A stretch of DNA of 64,000 nucleotides from JAXDLW01 sp050998755. GTDB lineage: Bacteria > Chloroflexota > Dormibacteria > DASZGP01. Positions within the stretch are counted from its first letter, which is position 1. Each line of letters begins with the position of its first letter. A program made the translations under genes and the position numbers. The notes beneath the pieces are model-generated. The model worked only from the letters and a program-made list of their open reading frames with translations. It made no database searches and was not told where the DNA came from. This document shows, piece after piece, positions 1 to 7,116 of this stretch. The stretch is from assembly GCA_050998755.1 (NCBI GenBank), contig JBPCPW010000023.1, positions 21,994 through 85,993 of the forward strand, given 5' to 3'.

Positions 1-1410
1 GCGACCAGCACCGATGCCGTGTGGGTGGGTTGCGCGCGGACCGCCGCTGACCGCGAGGTGGCGCGCAAACACCCTCGCAGCCCGGTGGTCATCACCGGGG
101 ACGACGGCCGTGACTACCGAATTGCCTTTGTGCTTCCTGATGAGGAGGCATACGACCTCTACTACAACCAGATCAGCAACCCGCTGCTGTGGTTCATCCA
201 GCATTACCTCTGGAACCTGAGCCACAACCCCACCCTCGACCGCGACACCGACCGGGCCTGGAGTGAGGGCTACGTCAAGGTCAACCGGATGTTCGCCGAG
301 CGCATCGTGCAGTCGGCGAAGCGCGCCCCGGTGGGCACCGGCGGACCGGCCGAGGGCGAGGTACCGCTGGTGCTGATCCAGGACTACCAGCTCTACCTGG
401 TCGCCAAGATGGTGCGCGAGCGGCTGCCCGGGGTGGTGCTGCAGCAGTTCATTCACATCCCATGGCCCACACCCCAGTATTGGAAGGTCCTCCCCGCCAA
501 GATGCGCGACCCCATTGTCGAGGGGCTGCTGGGGAACGACGTGATCGGCTTCCAGACGCCGCGCGATTGTCGCAACTTCCTGCTCACCTGCGAGGAGAAC
601 ATGAATCTCTCCGTGGATTACCGCGAGCAGACCGTCTTCATGGGCGGCCGCACGGTCTGGGTCCGGGCCTACCCCGTCAGCATCGATGTCGATGCCTTCG
701 TGGAGATGGCGGAGAGCAGGGGCGTGCTCACCGAACAGCGCCACATCCGCAGGTGGCGCCCCAACCGGCTGATCATCCGCGTCGACCGCTCAGACCCGAG
801 CAAGAACCTGTTGCGCGGGTTCGCGGCCTACGACAAGATGCTCCAGCGGCACCCGGAGCTGCTTGGCGAGGTGCAATTCTGGGCCTACCTGCAGCCATCC
901 CGCCAGGACGTGCCGTTCTATCGCAAGTACCTCGATGACGTCAAGCTCGTCTCTCGCGAACTCAACCAGCGCTACGGCACCGACCGCTGGAAGCCGGTCC
1001 GGCTGGAGCTCAGGGAGGACATCAACCGAGCAGTCGCGGCCTACAAGGAGTTCGACGTCCTGCTGGTCAACTCCATCTACGACGGGATGAACCTGGTGGC
1101 CAAGGAGGGGATGATGGTCAACGAGCGAGATGGCGTGCTGATTCTCTCCGAAAACACCGGCGCCTACGGGGAGTTGGGCCAGTGGGCGTTCACCGTCAAC
1201 CCCTTCGACATCGACGCCACCGCCGACGCCCTCTACCAGGCACTCACCATGGAGCCTCGCCAGCGCAAGGCCCGTATCAACCGCATCCGCGCCGTGGTGC
1301 GGAAGAACGACGTCGCCCGGTGGATCAGCTCCCAGCTGCAGGATATCCGCGACCTCACCGAGACCGGCCGGCAGCGCAATCGGCGAATCCTGCCGCACAT
1401 CGCGAGCTAA
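1..1410 (+). CDS. otsA: Trehalose-6-phosphate synthase (GT20), 5' partial
   Basis: This GT20 glycosyltransferase would join UDP- or GDP-glucose to glucose-6-phosphate to make trehalose-6-phosphate in the cytoplasm. The reading frame is open to base 1, so the first few dozen residues (including the N-terminal glycine-rich loop) lie outside the window; the GTG at 19 is internal. GT20 landmarks are visible: FIHIPWPTPQYW near residue 150, QTPRDCRNFL near 190, RVDRSDPSKN near 265 and NSIYDGMNLVAKEG near 360. The DRSDPSKN form of the sugar-phosphate region is the variant I associate with actinobacterial-type GT20 enzymes. The stop overlaps the stop of the convergent otsB by 4 nt, and this neighbour supports a trehalose route. 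A related acceptor such as glycerol-3-phosphate (GgpS) cannot be excluded by eye. Confidence 0.9.
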   Translation, partial: ATSTDAVWVGCARTAADREVARKHPRSPVVITGDDGRDYRIAFVLPDEEAYDLYYNQISNPLLWFIQHYLWNLSHNPTLDRDTDRAWSEGYVKVNRMFAERIVQSAKRAPVGTGGPAEGEVPLVLIQDYQLYLVAKMVRERLPGVVLQQFIHIPWPTPQYWKVLPAKMRDPIVEGLLGNDVIGFQTPRDCRNFLLTCEENMNLSVDYREQTVFMGGRTVWVRAYPVSIDVDAFVEMAESRGVLTEQRHIRRWRPNRLIIRVDRSDPSKNLLRGFAAYDKMLQRHPELLGEVQFWAYLQPSRQDVPFYRKYLDDVKLVSRELNQRYGTDRWKPVRLELREDINRAVAAYKEFDVLLVNSIYDGMNLVAKEGMMVNERDGVLILSENTGAYGELGQWAFTVNPFDIDATADALYQALTMEPRQRKARINRIRAVVRKNDVARWISSQLQDIRDLTETGRQRNRRILPHIAS

Positions 1411-2141
1411 CCAGCGGCAGCGTCCGTGAGGGCCTCCAGGAAGTCGCCCAACACGGACCTGTCGCTCAACACCAGGTCGCAGGACGCCAGGGCTCCGCGC
1501 GGCAGCTCCGGGCTGGCCAGCGCCACCGCCAGCGAGGAGATGCGTTCGCCCAGCTGACGGGCCGCCTCCCAGGCGGGTACGTCGCCCAGGTCGTCGCCGA
1601 TGAAGACCACCGCCGACGGCTGCAACTTGGCCGCCAGCAGGGCCAGGGCCCAGCCCTTGTCGACGGCCTCCTGGGGTTTGAGCTCGACCACCAGCCGCCC
1701 CCGCTGCACCGTGAGCCGGTGGCGTTCGGCGACATCCTCTGCCAGTCGGACCGCGGCCGGCTCGTCAAACCCGGGGCCGGCGCCGCGGTAGTGGAGTGCC
1801 AGACCCCAGGCTTTGACTTCGAGACGAGAGGCCGGTGGCAGGCGGCCCTCCAGGTCCTGGCGCGCATCTTCCAGCCGGGCTCGAACCTCACCCGCTCGGA
1901 AGCCCTCGCGGATACCGGAGCTGGAGAGCTCGGCGGGCAGCTCCAGGCCGTAGCTGCCGATGGTCATCATCCCGTCGACACGGTCCTCCAGGAATGCCCT
2001 TTCCCGGCCCGAGATCACCACCACCCAGCCGACGGCGGCGCGGAGGCGCGTCAGGATGGGCTCCAGGGCGGGGTCCAGCCGGGCGTCTTCCGGCCGCGCG
2101 ACGATGGGGGAAAGGGTGCCGTCGAAGTCCAGTCCCACCAA
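1407..2141 (-). CDS. otsB: Trehalose-6-phosphate phosphatase
   Basis: This HAD-superfamily phosphatase removes phosphate from trehalose-6-phosphate, completing the pathway begun by the convergent otsA. Motif I is GLDFDGTLSPIV at the extreme N-terminus, motif II VVVISGRE is near residue 40, and the metal-binding FIGDDLGD is near residue 180. The length of about 244 aa is normal for OtsB. The GTG start leaves only four residues before the catalytic Asp. A TTG lies one codon upstream, and a purine-rich GGAGGGAGA stretch lies near 2175 just after the upstream MerR stop, so the real start may be 10-20 codons earlier at a non-ATG codon. It follows the MerR gene on the same strand. Confidence 0.88.
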   Translation of the reverse strand: MVGLDFDGTLSPIVARPEDARLDPALEPILTRLRAAVGWVVVISGRERAFLEDRVDGMMTIGSYGLELPAELSSSGIREGFRAGEVRARLEDARQDLEGRLPPASRLEVKAWGLALHYRGAGPGFDEPAAVRLAEDVAERHRLTVQRGRLVVELKPQEAVDKGWALALLAAKLQPSAVVFIGDDLGDVPAWEAARQLGERISSLAVALASPELPRGALASCDLVLSDRSVLGDFLEALTDAAAG

Positions 2142-2206
2142 CCAGCGGCTGGGCTCGCCGGCCAGGCGGCCCAGGGCTTCGTCGAAGTCTCCCTCCGTGA
2201 TGGGTC

Positions 2207-2563
2207 CTAGATGATCTCGCTGTACATCTGGTAGGCCTGCCGCAACTCCTGGTGAGGGGCGATCTTGTGCGCGTGCATGACCTCCAGCAGGGAGAGGATG
2301 TGGCGGACACCGGCCAGGTTCACCCCGCGCTCGCGGGTGAGATGCTGAATCACCTGGAGGCGGCGGATGTCGCGCTGAGAATACCGACGTCGATTGGTGG
2401 TCGTCCGGTGGGGGGTGACCAGGCCCAACTCCTCGTACATCATCAGGGTGCGAGGGTGCGTTTCGAGGATCTCCGAGGCCACACTTATGGTGTAGACCGG
2501 CTTGTCGAGGTCGAAACTGCCGGTTTCGCTCAAAGCGGCGTTTCCAATCACTCCTTGATCCAC
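2207..2563 (-). CDS. HspR-like MerR-family transcriptional regulator (copy 1)
   Basis: This is a small DNA-binding regulator of 118 aa. The MerR helix-turn-helix and wing are clear: PVYTISVASEILETHPRTL, then MMYEELGLVTPHRT and RRRYSQRDIRRL, followed by a coiled dimerisation helix containing RGVNLAGVRHIL. This is the HspR subgroup, which normally represses dnaK or clpB operons in Gram-positives, but no chaperone gene is nearby. It overlaps the upstream receiver-domain gene by 16 nt, so the two are probably co-transcribed with otsB. It closely resembles the divergent gene at 3125-3463, indicating a local duplication. The target genes are unknown. Confidence 0.85.
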   Translation of the reverse strand: MDQGVIGNAALSETGSFDLDKPVYTISVASEILETHPRTLMMYEELGLVTPHRTTTNRRRYSQRDIRRLQVIQHLTRERGVNLAGVRHILSLLEVMHAHKIAPHQELRQAYQMYSEII

Positions 2564-2937
2564 TTCCCGACGCCGCGGGACAGAGTGGATGGCGTGGTCT
2601 CGGCCTTGATCAGGTAGTCCAGGGCGCCGAGCTTGAGGCCCCGCTCAACCAGCTCCGCCTCGCCGTAGTTGGAGAGGATGATCACCGGGATGTGCCTCAG
2701 CGCCTCGTCGGCGCGCAGCGACTCGAGAACCGAAAAGCCGTCCATCTTGGGCAGCCGGATGTCGAGGAACAGGATGTCCGGGGGGCCCTCCTTGGCGAGC
2801 TTGAGACCCTGCTCACCATCCGGAGCGATGGTCACGGTATAGCCGTCCAACTCCAGCTTGAGCCGGTACATCTCGGCCACCGCGGCGTCGTCTTCGATGA
2901 AGAGGACTCTTACCTCCTCGTCCGCTTCCATCGCCAC
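2548..2937 (-). CDS. Stand-alone receiver-domain response regulator
   Basis: This 129-aa protein is a single CheY-like receiver with no output domain. Conserved features are the acidic pair in VLFIEDDAAV, the phospho-acceptor Asp in ILFLDIRLP near residue 56, Ser in VIILSNYG near 85 and Lys in YLIKAE near 107. The start chosen is GTG at 2937, preceded by an AGGAGG about 10 nt away; ATG at 2931 is the alternative. It heads a probable operon with an HspR-like regulator and otsB. No kinase is adjacent, so its phospho-donor is unknown; it may modulate the linked MerR protein, but this is inference. Confidence 0.87.
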   Translation of the reverse strand: MAMEADEEVRVLFIEDDAAVAEMYRLKLELDGYTVTIAPDGEQGLKLAKEGPPDILFLDIRLPKMDGFSVLESLRADEALRHIPVIILSNYGEAELVERGLKLGALDYLIKAETTPSTLSRGVGKWIKE

Positions 2938-3130
2938 TTCCCGGTTTCCTCCTCGTGCACCTGGTGCACCACGCCCTTCGTGGACGAAAGTATGCCTACA
3001 ACGCTATCAGGTTTTCGCTGAAATCCTAAGGTGTTTATATCATTTCTCGGCGGCGCTCTATCGCAACTTTGGCGCAAAACTGGCCGAGCCCGGCTAGACT
3101 ATCGCCAAAACCCGGGGGATCCATTTGGTG

Positions 3131-3463
3131 ATGGCAGTGAGCACTGGTTCCAGCGGCATCGGCCTGGACAAACCGATCTACACCATCAGTGTGGCGTCTG
3201 AGATCCTCGCGACCCACCCTCGCACGCTGATGATGTACGAGAGCCTGGGCCTGGTGACCCCGGCCCGCACGCCCACCAACAGGCGGCGATTTTCCCAACG
3301 CGATGTGATCAAGCTGCGGACGATCCAGCGCCTGACCCGCCAGCACGGCGTCAACCTGGCGGGTGCCAAGCACATCCTCCACCTGCTCATCCAGCTCCGG
3401 GACGCCGGGGTGGCCTCCCCGCCTAACCTGACCGAGATCGACGTCACCGAGATCAAGATGTGA
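3131..3463 (+). CDS. HspR-like MerR-family transcriptional regulator (copy 2)
   Basis: This paralogue of the 2207-2563 gene shares the PxYTISVASEILxTHPRTL core, the MMYExLGLVTP turn, the RRRFSQRDV wing and RGVNLAGAKHIL-type dimer helix. It differs mainly at the two ends. Three in-frame start codons lie back to back (TTG 3125, GTG 3128, ATG 3131); ATG is used here because no ribosome-binding site clearly decides. It is divergent from the receiver/MerR/otsB operon across a roughly 190-nt gap that probably carries both promoters. Transcription seems to end well downstream, as the next intrinsic terminator is at 3578-3615. Its targets are unknown. Confidence 0.83.
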   Translation: MAVSTGSSGIGLDKPIYTISVASEILATHPRTLMMYESLGLVTPARTPTNRRRFSQRDVIKLRTIQRLTRQHGVNLAGAKHILHLLIQLRDAGVASPPNLTEIDVTEIKM

Positions 3464-3528
3464 CCCCGCCGGACGGCCGGCTGGTGATACCGCTACCCAC
3501 AATATCTGTGATTACGTCCGTGAACCTA

Positions 3529-3557
3529 TTGCTTATGCCGAACAGGGGTGTTACACT
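3529..3557 (+). promoter_or_regulatory. Sigma-70-type promoter
   Basis: TTGCTT at 3529-3534 and TACACT at 3552-3557 are separated by exactly 17 nt, a good housekeeping promoter. Transcription would start near 3564, only about 15 nt before the terminator hairpin at 3578. The product would therefore be either a very short RNA or, by read-through, a leader for the penicillin-binding protein gene. Confidence 0.5.
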
Positions 3558-3577
3558 GTCGGCGTCCCCCCTCTTCT

Positions 3578-3615
3578 GAGGCCCCCCACTCCGGTGCGGG
3601 GCCTCATTTCTTTTC
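3578..3615 (+). terminator. Rho-independent terminator
   Basis: GAGGCCCC at 3578-3585 pairs with GGGGCCTC at 3598-3605 across a 12-nt loop, followed by the T-rich ATTTCTTTTCT. It would end transcripts of the MerR gene (3131-3463) and also the short transcript predicted from the promoter at 3529-3557. Confidence 0.75.
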
Positions 3616-3673
3616 TGCCGCCCGCGCGGCGGGGCGATAAAGCAACACCGATAACCGCTTAACTTATGACAGC

Positions 3674-3679
3674 TAGACT
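3674..3679 (+). promoter_or_regulatory. -10 box of a leaderless promoter for the PBP gene
   Basis: TAGACT lies 6 nt before the GTG start at 3686. No ribosome-binding site is present. This spacing places the transcription start at or within a base of the GTG, the pattern seen at many genes in this window. Confidence 0.55.
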
Positions 3680-3685
3680 TCCCGC

Positions 3686-5968
3686 GTGAGCATGCCTCCC
3701 CGTCGTCGAGCCGGCATCCGTGACTACCAATCCAGCGCCTCCAAAGGCCCCCGAGGCGGCACCAATGGTGGTGGCGGGCGGGCTTGGCGAGGCCCATTTG
3801 GCTGGAACATCTGGCAGACGGCCGCGGCTGCTGCCGGGGCCCTGGTTGCCATCTTTTTGATCGTCACCCTGGTGGTTGCCGCCAGCCTGCCCGACCCCTC
3901 CAAGGTCGCGATCCATGCCGGCGAGGTGAAGCTGCTGGACACCAAGGGGCGCCTGGTCGCCGACATCACCGGCGGCAGCGAGAACCGCCAGGAGGTGCCG
4001 CTCAGTCAGATCTCGCCCCTGCTTCAACACGCCACCGTGGCTGCCGAAGACCGCAACTTCTACACCCACGCGGGGATCGACTTCGGACGACTGATCAAGG
4101 CCATGACCATTGACCTGCTCAAGCGCCGGACGGTGTCGGGCGCCAGCACCATCACGGAGCAGCTGGCCAAGAACGTGCTTCTGACACCCCAGGGTGGGCT
4201 GCCCGGCCGGACACTGACGCGCAAGTACAAAGAGGCGATCCTGGCCACCGAGATCGAGCAGCGTTTCACCAAGGACAGGATCCTCGAGCTGTACCTCAAC
4301 TCCATCTACTACGGGCACCACGCATACGGCATCCAGGCGGCCTCCAAGGTCTACTTCAACAGGGACGCCAAGGACCTCACCCTGGGCCAGGCGTCCCTCC
4401 TTGCGGGGTTGCCCCAGGCCCCCGCCGTCTACGATCCCCAGGTCGACTACCAGGCTGCCAAGGACCGGCAGTCCTATGTCCTGGACCAGCTGGTTCGTAA
4501 CAACTACACCAGCCAGTCGGACGCCGACGCAGCGAAGAAGGAGGACCTCCACTCCCAGCTGGTCTTCAAGCAGGACAACGTCAGTGGCCCGGCGCCCCAT
4601 TTCGTCCAGTACGTCATCGGCCAGCTGCAGCGTCAGTACGGGGCAGAGGTGGTCAACGCCGGTGGGGTCCAGGTCACCACCAGCCTCGACCTGGACGTCC
4701 AGAACGCCGCCAATACCGCGGTTCACAACGGCGAGCCGAAGTTGGAGAGGTTCGGGGCCAACAACGCCGCGATGCTGGTGGAGGATCCCAAGAGCGGGCA
4801 CATCCTGGCGATGGTGGGCTCCAAGGACTTCAACAACTCCGACATCGCCGGGCAGGTCAACATTGCCGGGCCCGAGACCAAGCGTCAGCCGGGGTCGAGC
4901 TTCAAGCCCTATGTGTACCTCACCGGGATAGCCAACAAGAAGTTCAACACGCTAACGGTGCTTCACGACACCATTGACCAGGCCAAGAGCATGGCGAGTT
5001 CGGGCGGTTCTCCGGTCCGCGACTTCGACAACCGCTACGAGGGCAAGATGCGTCCCCGTACCGCGCTGGTCCAGTCACGCAACGTGCCGGCCGAGGAGGC
5101 GATGCAGAAGGCGGGTCCGACCGACGTTGTGAACATGGCTCATACCCTGGGCATCGGAACCGAGATCCAACCCTTCCTCTCCAGCGCGATCGGCGCCTCC
5201 GAGGTGACGATGTTGGATCACGCCGAGGCCTACGGCGTCCTGGCGACCCAGGGGACCAAACATGACCCCCAGCCCATCCTCAAGGTGGTCGACGGTTCCG
5301 GGAAGGACATAACGATCCAGCCCGGTGGCGGTCAGTCGGTGGTCGACGGCGGGGCGGCGTTCATCATCAACGACATCCTGCTGCACTACAACGATGAGTG
5401 GGGGCTGGGTTTTGACCGCCCCATGGCAGCGAAGTCGGGGACCACCAACATCCAGAACGCCAACGGCAGCATCTCCACCGGGGATGGCTGGCTGATGGTC
5501 TACAACCCCGACGTGGTGATCGCCAGCTGGGCCGGCCACACCTACAGCAACGACTCCAAGCCGGAGGACAAGACCAGCGCCACCAAGAACCTCTTTGGCG
5601 TCGACGAGGGTACGACCATCGTCTCGCCGTTCCTGCGCAGCATGAAGGACCGCTGGCAGACGAAGTTCCAAAAGCCCGGGAGCGTCACCGTGGCCAACTG
5701 CGGCGGCAGCGGGGCCATCGACGTGCCTGACAAGTACGCTCAGCCAGGTGGCGAATACGTGCTCGCCGGCGATACTGCCGGGGTCTGCTCGTCGCCCAGT
5801 GCCGGGCCTTCGACGTCATCGAGCCCGTCAGCCAGCCCGAGCTCGACCCCAAACTCGATCCCCACCCCCAGCGAGCTGCCGAGCATCCTTCCGAGTCCGC
5901 TGACTACGCCCAGCCCCACGGCCAGCGCCAGCCCGAAGGCCAGCCCGAAGGCCAGCCCAAGCCCTTGA
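3686..5968 (+). CDS. Class A penicillin-binding protein (glycosyltransferase/transpeptidase)
   Basis: This bifunctional peptidoglycan synthase polymerises glycan strands and cross-links peptides outside the membrane. It has a basic cytoplasmic tail, one membrane segment near residues 48-70, and a GT51 domain with AAEDRNFYTHAGID near 118 and STITEQLAKN near 155. The transpeptidase domain carries SSFK (catalytic Ser) near 404, SRN near 465 and KSGT near 581. The last 55 residues are a Ser/Pro/Thr/Ala tail with short repeats, typical of actinobacterial PBPs and probably wall-spanning. GTG at 3686 is favoured by the TAGACT box 6 nt upstream; ATG at 3692 is the alternative. The 760-aa length is normal. 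The stop overlaps the start of the next gene. Confidence 0.92.
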   Translation: MSMPPRRRAGIRDYQSSASKGPRGGTNGGGGRAWRGPFGWNIWQTAAAAAGALVAIFLIVTLVVAASLPDPSKVAIHAGEVKLLDTKGRLVADITGGSENRQEVPLSQISPLLQHATVAAEDRNFYTHAGIDFGRLIKAMTIDLLKRRTVSGASTITEQLAKNVLLTPQGGLPGRTLTRKYKEAILATEIEQRFTKDRILELYLNSIYYGHHAYGIQAASKVYFNRDAKDLTLGQASLLAGLPQAPAVYDPQVDYQAAKDRQSYVLDQLVRNNYTSQSDADAAKKEDLHSQLVFKQDNVSGPAPHFVQYVIGQLQRQYGAEVVNAGGVQVTTSLDLDVQNAANTAVHNGEPKLERFGANNAAMLVEDPKSGHILAMVGSKDFNNSDIAGQVNIAGPETKRQPGSSFKPYVYLTGIANKKFNTLTVLHDTIDQAKSMASSGGSPVRDFDNRYEGKMRPRTALVQSRNVPAEEAMQKAGPTDVVNMAHTLGIGTEIQPFLSSAIGASEVTMLDHAEAYGVLATQGTKHDPQPILKVVDGSGKDITIQPGGGQSVVDGGAAFIINDILLHYNDEWGLGFDRPMAAKSGTTNIQNANGSISTGDGWLMVYNPDVVIASWAGHTYSNDSKPEDKTSATKNLFGVDEGTTIVSPFLRSMKDRWQTKFQKPGSVTVANCGGSGAIDVPDKYAQPGGEYVLAGDTAGVCSSPSAGPSTSSSPSASPSSTPNSIPTPSELPSILPSPLTTPSPTASASPKASPKASPSP

Positions 5969-6267
5969 ACCTGGCGGTGATGCTGGCCTCCGACCGCGAC
6001 CCGGCGGTCGTGGACGCGGCATCATCCATCTGCCTGGCGGCGGCGGCTGCCGGCCACCGTGCGCGGCTGTTCCTCTTGGGTGACGCGACGCGCCTGGTCG
6101 ATGCCGGCGTGTTGCTCGCCGCCCAGGGGGTCGAGGTCTCGCTTTGCGAGGCCGACGCGGCGATGAGGGGCATCCACAAGAGCGGCCAGCGGGGAGTGTT
6201 CTTCGGCTCGCTTTACGACTGGGCCACCCTCGTCGAAGATGCGGACCGGGTGGTGTCGCTGGCATGA
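5965..6267 (+). CDS. DsrE-like small protein (first of pair)
   Basis: This 100-aa protein has the alternating beta/alpha pattern of the DsrE/TusD fold. An N-terminal strand NLAVMLASDRD is followed by a helix, a central strand HRARLFLLGDAT, then VSLCEADAA and a terminal strand ADRVVSLA. DsrE-family proteins often relay sulfur through a conserved cysteine; Cys in SICLAAAA and in VSLCEAD are present, but I cannot say whether either is catalytic. The TTG start overlaps the TGA of the penicillin-binding protein gene (TTGA), and its own stop overlaps the next start (ATGA), so translation of the three is likely coupled. The biochemical role is unproven. Confidence 0.65.
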   Translation: MNLAVMLASDRDPAVVDAASSICLAAAAAGHRARLFLLGDATRLVDAGVLLAAQGVEVSLCEADAAMRGIHKSGQRGVFFGSLYDWATLVEDADRVVSLA

Positions 6268-6575
6268 GCCGCGGCGTGGTCCTGGTTCGCAGCGACGATC
6301 CCGCCATGCAGCTCCAGGCCCTCCGCACCCTGCTGAGCCTGTCGCTCGGTGATCGCCAGGGCGACCTGCTGATCGCCGCGCCGGGCCTGGGTGTGCTCGC
6401 GACGGCCCTCGACAGCGAGGCTGGGCATTGCCTGCAAACGCTGCGCCAGATCAAGCTGGGGATCGCGGTGGATTCCGACGCGGTCGGCGCGTCGCCACAC
6501 CACGACGCCGAGGTGTTGCCCCACAGTGAATTCGTCGGCCGCCTGGCGACCTCCGAGTTCGTCCAGGTCTTCTGA
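6264..6575 (+). CDS. DsrE/DsrF-like small protein (second of pair)
   Basis: This 103-aa partner of the preceding gene starts at ATG 6264 in an ATGA overlap. It begins GVVLVRSDDPAMQLQALRTL, continues with a strand DLLIAAPGLGVL, and ends EFVGRLATSEFVQVF, an ending similar to DsrF/TusC-type subunits. Paired DsrE-like subunits usually form hetero-oligomers in sulfur transfer. The next gene is an Rrf2 regulator, a family that often watches iron-sulfur or cysteine status, which fits a sulfur role. The frame extends upstream to 6144, but that part overlaps the first partner and is not used. Confidence 0.62.
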   Translation: MSRGVVLVRSDDPAMQLQALRTLLSLSLGDRQGDLLIAAPGLGVLATALDSEAGHCLQTLRQIKLGIAVDSDAVGASPHHDAEVLPHSEFVGRLATSEFVQVF

Positions 6576-6622
6576 GCCGTGCATAGCCGGGCCCCGATCC
6601 CGTCTTAGACTTAAGCCGTCAG

Positions 6623-7093
6623 ATGATCTTCAGCGCGAAATGCGAGTACGGCATCAAAGCGATGCTCGACCTCTCCATCAATGGTGGTCCCGACATCCCG
6701 GTGCAGGTGCGGGTTATCGCCGACCGCGCCGAGATCCCCGAGGGCTTCCTGGAGCAGATCATGAGCGACCTGCGCAAGGCCGGCTTGGTCGAAAGCGTCC
6801 GCGGCGCCCACGGTGGCTACCGCCTGGCCCGAACCGCCGAGGAGATCAACCTCGCCGATGTCATCGAGGCCATCGATGGCCCGGTGACCCCGGGCGGCTG
6901 CCTGCGCGACAGCCCCGACCCCGGCTCTGGCACCAGTATCGCGGTGATCCAGGATGTCTGGCTGGATGTCCGCGACTGCGTCATGGACGTCCTGAGCACC
7001 ATGGACCTGGCCCACCTCCGCGAAAAGCTCCAGCGCAAGCGCGGTGCGACAGTGGCCGAGCTGACCCGCGAGGTGCTGGCCGGGCGCCCCTAG
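6623..7093 (+). CDS. Rrf2-family transcriptional regulator
   Basis: This 156-aa winged-helix regulator has the Rrf2 N-terminus KCEYGIKAMLDLSINGG, recognition region EIPEGFLEQIMSDLRKAGLV and wing SVRGAHGGYRLAR. IscR/NsrR-type sensors use three clustered cysteines near residues 92-106. Here only Cys93 and Cys119 lie in that region, plus Cys7, so a classical IscR cluster is not obvious and ligation may differ. A TAGACT box at 6606-6611 lies 11 nt before the ATG, giving a very short leader. It follows two DsrE-like genes and may regulate them or distant cysteine or Fe-S genes. Confidence 0.85.
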   Translation: MIFSAKCEYGIKAMLDLSINGGPDIPVQVRVIADRAEIPEGFLEQIMSDLRKAGLVESVRGAHGGYRLARTAEEINLADVIEAIDGPVTPGGCLRDSPDPGSGTSIAVIQDVWLDVRDCVMDVLSTMDLAHLREKLQRKRGATVAELTREVLAGRP

Positions 7094-7116
7094 CGGCCGG
7101 CGCGAACCCCCCCTTC

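Noticed and set aside
1182..2210. 342-aa plus-strand ORF across otsA/otsB
   Set aside because: Out of frame with otsA and antisense to otsB; no homology signals.
3659..4801. Long minus-strand ORF of 380 aa
   Set aside because: It is antisense to the penicillin-binding protein gene, has no recognisable domain, and reflects GC-biased third positions.
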